Source: Medakamo hakoo (Eukaryota; Chlorophyta; Trebouxiophyceae; Coccomyxaceae). Taken from it: a DNA stretch of 64,000 nt. Within the stretch, counting starts at the first letter, position 1, and each line of letters begins with the position of its first letter. Position numbers and translations under genes: made by a program. The DNA is taken from assembly GCA_026636295.1 (NCBI GenBank), contig CP089456.1, positions 372,001-436,000 of the forward strand. Direction: 5' to 3'. The notes beneath the pieces were generated by a model. It saw nothing but the letters and a program-made list of their open reading frames with translations, was not told where the DNA came from and searched no databases. This document shows, one piece after another, positions 1-10,117 of the stretch.

Positions 1-1016
1 CGGAGGGCAGGACTTGGAGCATGTTGGGCCCCAGCCCGGCGTACAGGCCCTTCACGCCCTGCTCCCGTACCAGGGCGGCGGCCGCGCCGCGGAACGAGAG
101 CGCCGGCGCGGCGGCCGCGGCCGCGGCCGCGGCCGCAGCTGCCCCCTCCGTCCCGGCCGCCGCCACGGCCGTCGCCAGCGCACGCGCCCGGGCCATGGAC
201 GCCAGCTGCATGCGTCGCCGCACGACTTCCGCCGGGTAAATGGACAGCTCGGCCGCGCACCCCGCCACGGCGCCAAAGGCGAGCGTCTGGGCGGCGGCCA
301 GGCGCGGAGGGCGGGGCACACCGCGCGCGTCAAACGTCGCGCGCAGGTAGGCTTCCTTCACCACGTCGTACGTGCCGTAAAACACGGCGCCCGCCGGAGC
401 GGTGGCGGCCAGCGCGGGCGCCAGGCCCACGTACAGCGAGCCGGGGCCTTCCAGGCGGACCATCGCCCGCAGCGTGGCCAGGACGCCCGCGCCCGGCGCC
501 GCGCCCGGCCCCATCAGCCGCGTCCGCAGCACGTCCAGCGGGAAGCACAGGCCCGTTGCCGTCATGCCCGCCAGCGCGCCCGCGCCAAAGCGCTCGGCCG
601 CGCCAAAGTGCGGCGTGCCCGTCGCGGCCAGCAGGCCGCGGCGGTAGGCGTCGAAGCACGCAAAGTTCAGGGCCTTGTGCGGGCACGTGCGCAGCAGGTT
701 GAGGCCGTTGCCCGCCCAGAAGCCGGCCAGGCCGCCGGCCGTGAAGATGGAGGCGGCCGTGGCCCGGAAGCCGGGCGCGCCGTGCAGGACCTGCTCCAGC
801 TTGATGCGTTCCAGGGGGGCGAGGGCGGTGCGCGTCACCGCGCACGAGGCCGCGCCCGCGGCCAGGTGGCGGACGTACGTCGACGCGCGGTCCAGCAGCA
901 GGCGCGGGTCCGGCGGCGGGGCGGACGTCGTCGCGGTGGTGGGCGGCGGCGCCGCCCTCGCGGCGGCGGCGGCCTGGTCCCGCTTCTTGCTTCGCTTGCG
1001 CCGCCACCAGGGCTGG

Positions 1017-1049
<33 letters not shown>

Positions 1050-1318
1050 GCACGGCTGAGCCATCCAGGCAGCCCGCGGGCGGCGGCGGCGCGGCTGGGT
1101 GCTACGTCGCGCGCGGCAGCCGGCTTGGCCGCCCCATTCCGCCTCCTGCGCTGCGGCCGCCACGCTTCCGCAACCGCCGCCGCCCCGTCCAGCTCCGGCG
1201 GCATGGACAGCCCAATGGGCGACCCCCGGTCCCACAGCCCGGCCAGGCGGTCGGTGATGTGTGCGGCGGCGGCGTGGAGCGGCGGGGGTGGGGAAACGGG
1301 CGTGTCACGGGCGGGCAT
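1..1318 (-). CDS. Mitochondrial substrate carrier (SLC25), plant BTL-like; 3' end off the left edge
   Basis: The frame is open from an ATG at 1318 to the window edge with no stop, so the C-terminus is missing. Three carrier signatures are visible in order: APLERIK near 800, FPLDVLRTRL near 520 and IYPAEVVRRRM near 215. These are the PX[DE]XX[KR] motifs that mark the three repeats of the SLC25 fold. The segments NGLNLLRTCPHKALNF and GAVFYGTYDVVKEAYL resemble plant Brittle-like adenine-nucleotide carriers (BTL group), so an inner-membrane nucleotide or cofactor carrier is the best guess; the substrate is inferred. About 110 N-terminal residues are low-complexity, with a Pro run and a basic WWRRKRSKKR stretch. 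An Ala run from a GC-only repeat (about 115-135) is inserted in repeat 3. No intron is needed. Confidence 0.85.
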
Positions 1319-1917
1319 GGCCGCACGCGCGCTGCCACGCCCACGGCCGATGCGGACATCATCGCCACGTCCGCTCGTGGATGGGGCGCAGGGCGAGCCT
1401 CGGCGTTCTAAGAGCAGGGTCGCGTCCCAGCCAATCGCAGAGCGCGGCGCGCCGAGAGCTCGCCGGCCCGGCATGTTTTGGGGGTGGCGTGCGCGCACGA
1501 CTGGGCCCTGAATGCGTGGATGGGGCGCTCACTAGAGTGGGGGTGCGGGTCCGGTGTTGAGATGCGTCCCCAGCCGCCACCCCGCACGCCCCCTGGACGG
1601 CCGAAAAAAAAGGAAAGTGAGAGGCGTGCAGGCTAACTCTCGCACTCGGCGGTTTGCGCATGCTCGAGTCCTGACTCGCGCCCTCATCTTGGAATCGTGT
1701 GGCGCGCCTCCTCGCCCCTGCAAACCTGCTGCCAGCTGACTGAGGTGTCACAATATCCGCTCAAATCAGCGCCAGGTGCTGAGGAGTCGCCACGCCTCTC
1801 TGTCAGTGCCGGAAAACACGCACGCTGGTGCACAGCGCCCGTGTCGCATCAACAACCTGCTCCCTCCGCCCACTCTTCGGACGCTGGACGCCGCCGAAGC
1901 CGAGCGACGCATCAACC
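1319..1917. other. Intergenic region between divergent genes
   Basis: This stretch separates the carrier start (minus strand) from the SWIM-protein start (plus strand) and must hold both promoters. GC falls in places, for example the A-rich run near 1603-1615. No convincing open frame, RNA gene or repeat was seen. Confidence 0.5.
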
Positions 1918-2703
1918 ATGGCGGACGACCTCTCGCCCTACGAACTGGAGCGGGCGGCGCTCATCGCCCGCAACCGGGCCCGTTTGCAAGCCATGGGCAT
2001 TCCGCTGGCAGCCGCGACGCTCGCCCCACCACCTCCGCCGCCGCCTCCTCGCCCGCGCGCGCCGTCCGCCACGAAACCGAAACGTCGCGCGCCGGCCCAG
2101 CCGACCCGGTCGTCCCGGCGCTTGCGGGGTGGGCCCGCCACCCGTTCCTCCGGTCCGGCCCCCTCTCCGGAACGGTCGCCATCCCCGCCCCCACCCCCAC
2201 CCAAAAAATGGGCCGCCGCTGAACTGGCGGCGATTGAAGCCGCACGGGCTGCAACGCTCGCTCACAGGCTCACGGAACTGGATTTAGCCGGTCTCATTGA
2301 CAGCACGAGCCCGTCGGACGACCCGGCTGATAAAAGCGCGGAAGCCCGCTTTGCGGTCGTGGGCGCGCCGCACAAAGGCCAGCGGCGCAAACACTACGTC
2401 ATTGTTTTACAGCTGGATGGAAAGGGCAAGAAAGCGACGCACACGTGCGAGTGCATGGACTACAAATGCCGGCAGCATCGCGTTGGGGGCGCCTGCAAGC
2501 ACATTCGTCTGGTGTTGACGCAGCTGGGTTGCGCGGACGCCGTGCTGACCTGGCCGGAGTGCATGCGGGCTCGGGTGATGGGCGAGAGTGGGGGTGGGTC
2601 GAGCGTAAAGGTGGAATCGGGCGGCGGCGGTGGCGGCAAGCGCAAGGTGAAAGCCGAGCCGGGCGCCCGCTCGGTCAAGGTCAAGGCCGAGCCGACCGGG
2701 TGA
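1918..2703 (+). CDS. SWIM-type zinc finger protein (261 aa)
   Basis: The ATG at 1918 lies in a strong ACCATGG context, so it is preferred over open frame further upstream. The N-terminus carries YELERAALIARNRARLQAMGI, a version of the short basic motif (YExxRxxxIxRNxxxLxxLGI) found at the start of several eukaryotic nuclear proteins, including the WDR76/CMR1 group. A Pro/Arg-rich linker follows. At about residues 175-205 the pattern C-E-C-M-D-Y-K-C then a later C-K-H-I fits a SWIM finger (CxC...CxH), which usually mediates protein or DNA contacts. The tail holds repeated KVKAEP-type segments that resemble sumoylation or nuclear-localisation sequences. The function is unknown; a chromatin or DNA-repair role is inference only. 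No intron is visible. Confidence 0.75.
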   Translation: MADDLSPYELERAALIARNRARLQAMGIPLAAATLAPPPPPPPPRPRAPSATKPKRRAPAQPTRSSRRLRGGPATRSSGPAPSPERSPSPPPPPPKKWAAAELAAIEAARAATLAHRLTELDLAGLIDSTSPSDDPADKSAEARFAVVGAPHKGQRRKHYVIVLQLDGKGKKATHTCECMDYKCRQHRVGGACKHIRLVLTQLGCADAVLTWPECMRARVMGESGGGSSVKVESGGGGGGKRKVKAEPGARSVKVKAEPTG

Positions 2704-2731
2704 GGAGAGAGGGTGTGTGTGTGTGTGTAGA

Positions 2732-2736
2732 TGTAA
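2732..2736 (+). terminator. Putative TGTAA polyadenylation signal
   Basis: TGTAA lies about 28 bp after the SWIM-protein stop. UGUAA is the usual poly(A) signal of chlorophyte algae. The site is short and could be chance. Confidence 0.35.
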
Positions 2737-2807
2737 AAAAATGCTTGCAGTTGCGTTTGGTCATTCACACGCACCCCCATCCATGCTAAAAACAGCGCTC
2801 TCTGTCA

Positions 2808-5800
2808 TCATTGGTTGGGGCACGACGACGCCCAATGCCCGGGCTGGCCGCACTTGAAACAGCCGCCGCCACTGCCGCCGCCAGCCGCGGACACGAAGCG
2901 GGTGGACGGGTCGGCAGAGCGGGACGTGCTCCCGCGGGATCCGCCGCGCCCCCCGCCAGCCGCCCGGCCACGAGAGGCAGCGCGCGCGCTGCGGCCCCGG
3001 CCCCGGCCGGGCGTGCCACCTCCGCTCGCCGCCCGCCCGCGCGCCGGCGCCACACCGCCGCCGCCGCCACCATCGTACTCGTCCGCCCACGCAAACGCCA
3101 GGCACCCATCCTGCTCGCCCTGCACACTGCACTTGTAAAACTGGCGCCCGGAGTTGGCGGCTGTGCGCGAGGTGAGGACGAGGACGGGCTGGTCGTGCTG
3201 CGGGCAGCGGGGCGGGCCACCGGCGTTTGCGCGGGCGCGGGAACGGGGGCGACCTGTGTCGGGGGTGCCGCTGGCGGCGCGGGTACGCGCGCGGGCGGGA
3301 GGGGGAGGAGCCGGGTCAGGCGGCGGAGGGCGGCGGACGGGCGGCGGCGGCGCGGCCCAGGCGGCAGCGGCGGTGCCACCGCCGCCGCCGCCGCCTCCGC
3401 CGCCGCTCGCACCAGGCGGCCGCGGCACGCGGAGCGGCCCGCACGCCGCCAGCAGGGTCGCCAAGCTGCGGTCGCAGCCTGGCACCAGGCATGCATCCAT
3501 TTCAGCGGGAAAACCAGCCGGAATGGACCCGCGGCGGAAGCGGAGGCGGGCGCGGCGCGCTGAGCACCGCGAGCAGCGCGGGTCGGGCAGCAGCGCCGCG
3601 TCCGCGCCCGGCGGCAGCGCGACCTCCACCCGGCAGAGCGGCGCGGCCGCGCACGCGGCGTACGCGCCGCCGGCGGACGCGCCCGACGCCTGGCCGACGC
3701 GCAACAGAAGGCTGGACCCGCAGGACGGGCAGGGCCCGACCGTGGCGTCGGCGTCGGCCGGGGCACCGCCGGCGGGGTGGCGGCCGCCGTCGGCCCCGTC
3801 GCCGCCGCCCCCGCCCCGCCGCGCAAACCACTTGCCGACCTCTTCCTCCAGCGTGCCCGCCCCGCGCCGCGCCGCCTCGAACTGGGCCCGGAAGGACGCG
3901 ACCGCCTCCGCCGTCGCGGCTTCCTTGCTCTTGCGCCCCGCGGCCACGGCCCGGATCGACGCCTCGATCTGGCCGCGCAGGCCCGGCTCCCACAGGCCGG
4001 CCAGGCCGAGGCGGGCGTACGCGGACACGAGGGCCTCGCCCAGGGGGCGCGGCCCGAACGCGCCGCCGCCGTCCTTGGCCGCGTACCCGCGCGCCAGCAG
4101 GGTCTTGATGTGTTCCACCATCGTCGCGTCCGTGCCGATGCCGAACCGGTCCATTGCGGCCAGGAGGTCGGCTTCCGCGAGGCGCGGGGGCGGCGCCGTC
4201 GCCGAGCGGCGCAGGGCTGGGCCGGGCGGCGCGAGCGCGAGCCGCTGGCCCACGGCCAGGGGCGGCAGGGGCGGGGCGCCCGCCGGCCCGCCCCCGCCCC
4301 AGGCCGTGTACGGGTACACGTCCAGCCACGCCCGGTCGATGACCATGAGCCCGGACGCGGTGAAGCGCTCGTGGCCGATGGCCGCCTCCACCCGCGTCTC
4401 CTGGCCGCGCGCGGGGCGCGAGCACGCGGCCAGGAACGACCTGCAGACGAACTCGTACAGCCGCCGCTTGTCGTGACACCAGGACGGGTCCGCCCCGCCG
4501 GGCGGGCACCGCGTCGGGTGGATGGGCGGGTGCGCCCGGTCGTTGTGGCCGCCCGACCGGGGCCACCGCCACAGCTCGCCGCTCAGGACGCGGCGCGCGT
4601 ATGCGCCCCAGGCAGGGTGGTCGGCCTGGGCCGCCACCAGCGACCGCAGGTCCGTGTCGGGGGCGAACTCGTCGGTCTCCGTGCGCGGGTAGGATATGAA
4701 GCCGGCCTGGTAAAGTTCCTCGGCCAGCTTCATGACCCGGTCGCCCGCCAGGCCGACGACGCCCCGCCGGGTGGCGGCCTTTTGCAGTTCCAGAGTGGAC
4801 AGCGGCGCGGGCGGCTCGCGCGTGCGAGGGACGCCATGGACGGCGAGGACGACGGCGGAGGAGGCAGTCACGCAGTCGGCGTGCAGAGCCGTCGCAATGG
4901 CCTCGTCGAACAGGCGGCCGCGGGCCCAGTGCAGCGGGATGCGCGTGCCGTTGGGCGGTGGGGGCAGTCGGGCTGCGGTGGCGGCGGGGGCGGGGGTGGC
5001 CGTGGCGGGCGTGGAGCCGCCGCCCTGCCCCACCCCACCACCGCCCGGCGGCGCCACCACGGCGGCGTCGATGGTCCAGAACGGTTCCGGCTCGTGCGCC
5101 CGGATCTCCCAGGCCCGCAGCACGATCAGGCCGAGCGTGGGGAACTGGCAGGGGCCGTAGGAGATGAGGCGGGAGGCGGTCGCCGGACCGGCCGGCGCGT
5201 TTTCGTCGGCCTCCCACTCGAACTTTTCTTGGAGCAGCAGGGTCTGGAGCCGGGTGAAGGACGCGCCGACGCGCAGGTCGATTTCCTGGCGGGCGTCCAC
5301 GGCCGCCGCGTCCGCGGCGTTGGGCGGGCCCAGCGCCGACACGGCCCGCGCGACTTCGGGGCCCGAGACGGCGGAGAAGCGCGCGCGCAGGACGCGCAGC
5401 CGCGGGTTGGACGCCCGGCAGGCGGCGATGACTTCGAACGCGATGTTTTCGCCCTCTCGGTCGCAGTCCAGCCACAGCAGCAGGACGTCCGCGCGGGCGG
5501 CGCACTCCCGCAGGTTGCGCTCGATGGGCGCCTTGTCGGGCGGCACGCGCTTGGCCACGGGCGCGTCGTACAGCGACGCCGGGTCCACGGCCCGCCAGGA
5601 CTTGTGCGACGGCGGGAAGTCCAGCTCGGTCATGTGGCCTGCCACGCACGTGAAGGTGATGTCGCACGGGCCCAGGCCGGGCAGGGCGGTGGAGAAGCGG
5701 TAGGCCCGACAGTATTGGGCGCTGGAGGGTTGAAAGGGGGTGAGGGGCGTGTGAGGGCAGCAGGTCGTGTGCGGGGGAGCGTGCGCGTCGTCGTCGTGTC

Positions 5801-5963
5801 GGGGGCCAGGGGCGCGTGCGCGGGCCATCCTCCCTCGGCGCCCCGGCACCACCCCTCACACGCACCACGTCGGCGCCCCGCGCACGGGCCCGCCATTGAG
5901 GACGCGGGCCACGCCCTCGGCCACGCTGTTTTTCTCGGCGACGCACAGGACGCGCGTCGGCAT
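2808..5963 (-). CDS. TOP3A: DNA topoisomerase III alpha (type IA)
   Basis: Two exons are inferred: 5963-5866 and 5721-2808, joined across an intron with a GTGCGTG donor and a CCTCCAG acceptor; the joined frame encodes about 1003 aa. Exon 1 gives VLCVAEKNSVAEGVARVLNG, the start of the TOPRIM domain. The TOPRIM acidic motif LDCDREGENIAFE follows. The active-site tyrosine is in GFISYPRTETDEF at about residue 375. The C-terminus has a C4 topoisomerase zinc segment, a GRF-type zinc finger (CPQHDQPVLVLTSRT...FYKC) and a CCHC knuckle, CFKCGQPGHWASSC. This zinc-finger set is typical of TOP3A rather than TOP3B. The enzyme dissolves recombination intermediates with RecQ helicase and RMI1. Gly/Arg-rich linkers separate the fingers. 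It is convergent with the SWIM gene and divergent from TXNDC9. Confidence 0.93.
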
Positions 5964-6406
5964 TTTCCTTTGGCGGTGCGAGGGGGAGAGCGGCGGCCAC
6001 TCCGGCTCCGTCCGGCGTGGGTAGGTGGGTGCGGATCACGGGGAGGGCGGCGCCATGGCGGGGCGCATGTTGTGCGTGTGAGCAGGCGCGCGCCCGAACG
6101 ACGAAGAAAAGAGCGCTATGCAGCAAAGATGCGGTTCCGCGCTCAGAGTTTTTTTTTTTGTTTTGTTTTCCTGCGACGCGCCGCCCGTCTCCCATCCTCA
6201 CGCACAGCTCCCACTGGCTCGGCAGAGAAGGCCCTGCCGCGCGTGCACACACAGCCTGAGCCTTGTGGACACACGCAACGGCCGCCTCCCGTCTCGCGAA
6301 GCCACGCCCATTGGCTCGTGCAACTCTTCGCCTCCCCCCTTTTTGCTTCTCGACGCCCGCCCGCCGCGCGCTCAGCAGGCCACCACCGCCTCCCACACCC
6401 GCCATC
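5964..6406. promoter_or_regulatory. Shared divergent promoter region, TOP3A / TXNDC9
   Basis: These 443 bp separate two divergent starts. The stretch has a T-run (about 6149-6168) and lower GC than the coding regions. No distinct element or gene was recognised. Confidence 0.45.
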
Positions 6407-7099
6407 ATGGCCTCGACCGCGCACACGACCGCGCTGGAAGCCGCCGTCCTGTCTGCGGCCGCCGCTGCGGAAGCCGCGGTCGACACTCAGATCAGCGCAC
6501 TCGACGCGCTCGGCGACGACGACCTGGCTGCCCTGCGCCGCAAGCGCTTGGCCCGGCTGAAAGCCGACGCGGACGCGCGGAGTGGGTGGATGGCGGCCGG
6601 GCATGGGAGCTATGCCACCGTGCGGTCCGACAAGGAGTTTTTCGAGGCGGTGCGGGGCGTGAAGCTCGCGGTCGCGCACTTTGGTCGGGCGTCCCGCCCC
6701 TGCACCGCCATGGAAGCGGCGCTGCGGGCGCTGGCCCCGCGCCACCTCGAGACCAAGTTCATTGGCGTCGAAGCTGAGAAGACGCCGTTTCTGGCTGAGC
6801 GCTTGAAGGTGTGGATGCTGCCGACGCTCGCCTTTTTAAAAGATGGGCAGGCTGTGGGCTATTTGGTCGGCCTGGACGGCGTGCACGCGGCGGGGTCGTC
6901 GGCGTCCGAGCCGACCGTGGATGTGAGCGCGTTGGAAGACCGTCTCGTCGTGGCGGGCGTGCTGCGGTCGGATGGCGTGGCGTTGGGTGCGCCCGCCGAA
7001 AAGGAAAACGACGGCGGTGGTCGGCGGACGGTGCGGGCGGGGTGGGAGGGTGGGAGTGGCCGGCGCGCGTCCAGCGATGAGGACTCGGACTTTGACTGA
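6407..7099 (+). CDS. TXNDC9: Thioredoxin-domain protein 9 / phosducin-like (PhLP3)
   Basis: This is a 230-residue protein with an ATG at 6407. It matches the TXNDC9 family along its length: an N-terminal helix with LGDDDLAALRRKRLARLK, then GHGSYATVRSDKEFFEAV, then a thioredoxin fold with HLETKFIGVEAEKTPFLAER and LPTLAFLKDG. The canonical CXXC of redox thioredoxins is absent (only SRPC is left), as in the family, so a co-chaperone role with the CCT chaperonin in tubulin and actin folding is expected rather than disulfide chemistry. The C-terminus has RRTVR and the acidic SSDEDSDFD tail typical of the family. The stop lies only 24 bp from the stop of the convergent hydrolase gene. Confidence 0.92.
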   Translation: MASTAHTTALEAAVLSAAAAAEAAVDTQISALDALGDDDLAALRRKRLARLKADADARSGWMAAGHGSYATVRSDKEFFEAVRGVKLAVAHFGRASRPCTAMEAALRALAPRHLETKFIGVEAEKTPFLAERLKVWMLPTLAFLKDGQAVGYLVGLDGVHAAGSSASEPTVDVSALEDRLVVAGVLRSDGVALGAPAEKENDGGGRRTVRAGWEGGSGRRASSDEDSDFD

Positions 7100-7123
7100 A
7101 AAAAAAGTGTCGTGCGTGTAGTT

Positions 7124-7714
7124 CTACTTGTGCTGCTGTTTTACCCTGGCGTTGTGCCCCGCCCACGCGGCCTCCACCTCCGCGCACGTTGCGATGGTCG
7201 CAAAACCAAACCCGAGCGCGGACAGCGTCGCCCGGTGGTGGGCACGGCTGTCCGTGCCCGTCCCGTCCGACAGGAACACGACGTCGAAGCCCTTGACGAA
7301 CGCGGAGCGCGCGGTCGTTTCGCAGCACAGCTCCGTGCACACGCCGCAGATGACGACCGCGCTGCGGCGCGCGCGTGCCAGCGCGCCCTCCAGCTGCGTA
7401 CCGTGGAACGCGTCGTACGTTCGCTTTTCGTCCAGGACGACGTCGGCGGCCTTGTCGCACCCCAGGCCCGGCAGGAACTGCCAGGCGGACGAGCCGACCT
7501 TGATGGAATTGGATGGCGTCCACCAGCGGACGAGGTTGGAGGTGGCAGCGTCAGCGACCGGGTCGGGGTGGCCGTGCTGCGACCAAAACACAGGCACGCC
7601 CGCGGTTCTGGCGGCCGCGGCGAGCGACGCCAGGCGTGGGATCAGGGGCGCGGCGCACGACCTGAAATGCTCCTGCATGTCGATGATGACCAGGGCGGCG
7701 GTGGACGGGTCCAT
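7124..7714 (-). CDS. Isochorismatase-family cysteine hydrolase (196 aa)
   Basis: The ATG at 7714 starts MDPSTAALVIIDMQEHF. The frame stays open upstream, but that part is translated CA/GT repeat, so this start is preferred. The family triad is visible: Asp in VIIDMQ (about residue 13), Lys in LDEKRTYDAF (about 100), and the nucleophilic Cys in VVICGVCTELCCETTAR (about 135). The length fits stand-alone isochorismatase-like hydrolases, which include nicotinamidases and N-carbamoyl or ureido amidohydrolases. The substrate cannot be assigned from sequence. No transit peptide is evident. It is convergent with TXNDC9, and its upstream region carries a long GT repeat. Confidence 0.87.
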   Translation of the reverse strand: MDPSTAALVIIDMQEHFRSCAAPLIPRLASLAAAARTAGVPVFWSQHGHPDPVADAATSNLVRWWTPSNSIKVGSSAWQFLPGLGCDKAADVVLDEKRTYDAFHGTQLEGALARARRSAVVICGVCTELCCETTARSAFVKGFDVVFLSDGTGTDSRAHHRATLSALGFGFATIATCAEVEAAWAGHNARVKQQHK

Positions 7715-8059
7715 CCTGCGAGCGGTGGTCGTGGTGGTGGCGGCGTGAGTGTGTGTGGTTTTCCTCCTCGCCTGGTGTCGCGCTGTCGGCGCCCTGGGAG
7801 GTCGGGGGGCGAAGCCCCCCGCCTCGCCCGTCCCCGCCCTCCACCACACGCCATGCGCACATCGTGGTGCGCACTGGTCCGTGCGGTAGAAGGCGGAGCC
7901 GGACCCGACGCGCACGACGCCGGAAGAGAGCTTGGAGACGAGCTCAAACCAGCGCCGCTGGACCAAACCAACGCGCGCGGCCAGGGGCCTGCATTCGATC
8001 TGCGCACCAGATGGCCCCGTTCGCGACTTGGGAAAACGCGAGGGGGATGGAAGAGGTGC

Positions 8060-8119
<60 letters not shown>

Positions 8120-8763
8120 GGCCGTGGAACACTCACCTGCCGTCGTGTTTGCCTGGAAAAAGTTTTTTTTTGAGGGGGGGTTCAAGTTTTGTCGGGTGAG
8201 CTTCTTCCAAAGGCCCGTTCAGCGGGTTTTCGCGGATGGAATAGGTATTGCCACCGTGTCGGTGGTCTCCCGCTGAAACACGAGTGTGTTGAGGACCTCG
8301 GCCACCGTGGAAGATAGAAGGGTGGCGAGGGCTAGAGCAAGCGGTTGTCAGGTTGGTCACGCCGAGCGGCGGCTGATGTGGCGGCCGTCGGCTGTTGGCG
8401 CACCGTTCTTCTCAAGCCGCCGTACCTGTGCAAGCAGCAATGGACTATGTGCGTCTCAGCTGTGCCTGCGCCGTGATGTCGGATGGGTCTTCGCGCCCAG
8501 TTTTGCGCGAGACGTGAAAGCTAGCCTCAAATGTGTTTGCAGCAAACTTTTGCACGGCCGCGCCCAGACAGACATGCGGCCATGCACGCGAGCAAGCACA
8601 CGCTTGAAGCGTGTCGCAGGCTGCCAGGCGTGCGTATGCCGTGTCGGAATGCCACAGGAAAGCGTGGCCGACGCAGGATCGCCGTCGAACAAACAAGTGA
8701 GGCCGGCGGACGCCGCTCACTTGCCGACCCACACCAGTCTGCCCAGAACGCCCACTACCCACC
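7715..8763. other. Long divergent intergenic region with microsatellite
   Basis: This 1.05-kb stretch is the longest non-coding gap in the window and lies between divergent genes. It holds the (GT)n tract described separately and a locally AT-richer part (about 8160-8560). Short open frames exist on both strands but none has recognisable content or a plausible start. Confidence 0.5.
8061..8117. repeat. (GT)n microsatellite, 57 bp
   Basis: This is an uninterrupted alternating GT tract about 350 bp upstream of the isochorismatase-like gene. Alternating purine-pyrimidine tracts of this length can adopt Z-DNA and are usually highly polymorphic in length. Confidence 0.97.
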
Positions 8764-10063
8764 ATGCCGCCACCTTCCCCCCGCACCCTCCGCCTGATCA
8801 ACCTGGCCGACGCGCTGAGGGAAGAGGCTGCAGGCCGTCTGGGTCTGAGCGGCGATGGAGCCCTCACAGACCCGCCGGGCGAGCCGCACGAATGGTGAGA
8901 GGGCGTGGGAGATGGAGTTACGGGGCCCCGTAACACCACCATCCCTTCCGCTGACCTCTCTCTCTCTCACGGCCACCGCTCACCAACAGGACGGAATCCA
9001 CCGTGCGCGCCCACTACGCCGCCCTGGGCATCCTGGCCACGCCCCAGCGGAGGCAACAGCCACTCCCACCGCCTCTGCCCGACCACCCGGCCTTTACCCG
9101 CTGGGTGCCTGGCCTGCCCATTTCCCGCACCGCTGTGGCGCGCCCGTCCTGCCCCGCCGCCCGCATCGTCGCTTTCCCCTGCGCGGGCTCGGCGGAAGAC
9201 ATGTACAGCCTCGAAGGGACGGGCAGCCGGCGCGCCGCGTCCCCGCTGCTCGTGCGTTTTGAGAGGGAGGAGGCAGCCGTCCACGCCGCCGCGTCCATCC
9301 CTTCCCCTCACGCCCCCCCTTTTCTTACGCACCGCCCCACCATCCACACCTGCAGGACTGGTGCCGCGCCAACAACGTGGAGCTGCTGGCTGTGCAGCCT
9401 CCCGGCCGTGCCGCAAGAGGGGGTGAACCGCCCATGTCTCGCGCCGCGGCCCTGGCAGAGGCCGCGTTACCCGCGCTCGCGCCCCGCCTGGCCGGCCCGG
9501 TCCCATGGTTTCTCGTCGGCCACTCCGCCGGCACGTGGGTCGGGTACGAGTTTGCGCTGGCCGCACGGCGGACGGGGCTGCCGCCGCCGCTGCGTGCGTT
9601 CCTGTCCGCCATGCTGCCGCCAGACACGCCGGAGTGTGAGCGACCCTGGCGCAAGTCGGCAGCCCTCTCCACGCCCGACCTGCAGGCCGAGTGCAGGGCG
9701 TGGGGGATGGCCGGCGCGGCCCTGGGCCCGGGCGTCTGGCCGGCGTTTGAGCCGTTGATCCGGGCGGACTTCCAGCTTTTTGACGAGTACGAGTGGAGGG
9801 CCGGCGGCGGGGACGACGGCGGCGGGCGGCTTGCCTGCCCGTTGACTGTGTTTGCTGGCAGCGAGGACGGCCGCTGCCCCGCAGCCGCGCTCGCGGGGTG
9901 GGCACGGTTCGCCCCGGCCTTTGAGTTGGTCAGCGTCCCGGGCCCGCACCTGTGGCCGCTGGACAGGTCGTGCAAGCCCGGGTGGTTGGCGGCCATTGCC
10001 GCCCGTGCGGCAGCGGACTTGGGGCTCCCCCCGCCCGCTGGCGGGTGGAGTGGTCGTGCCTGA
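8764..10063 (+). CDS. Type II thioesterase (alpha/beta hydrolase, NRPS/PKS-associated family)
   Basis: Three exons are inferred: 8764-8894, 8990-9251 and 9356-10063, with donors GTGAGAG and GTGCGTT and acceptors CAACAG and CTGCAG. The phases join exactly and give about 366 aa. After an N-terminal extension of about 75 residues, RIVAFPCAGSAEDMYS matches the oxyanion region of type II thioesterases. The nucleophile is in GHSAGTWVGYEFA (third exon), the acid in VFAGSEDGRCP and the catalytic His in VPGPHLWPL. Relatives hydrolyse misprimed acyl groups from carrier proteins of polyketide and non-ribosomal peptide synthases. Giant PKS genes occur in green algae, but none is in this window, so the partner is inferred. 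It ends 54 bp from the convergent transporter gene. Confidence 0.85.
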
Positions 10064-10117
10064 GAAGCGCGTGAAAAAAATTGACAGTGTTGACACGTCC
10101 CGCCCATCCACCATCTC

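Noticed and set aside
13-1411. Plus-strand frame opposite the mitochondrial carrier
   Set aside because: Its product is low-complexity; all three carrier motifs are on the minus strand.
7944-8185. Frames translating the GT/CA repeat as Thr-His or Val-Cys runs
   Set aside because: These are microsatellite translations; the real hydrolase starts at 7714 with its family's first conserved strand.
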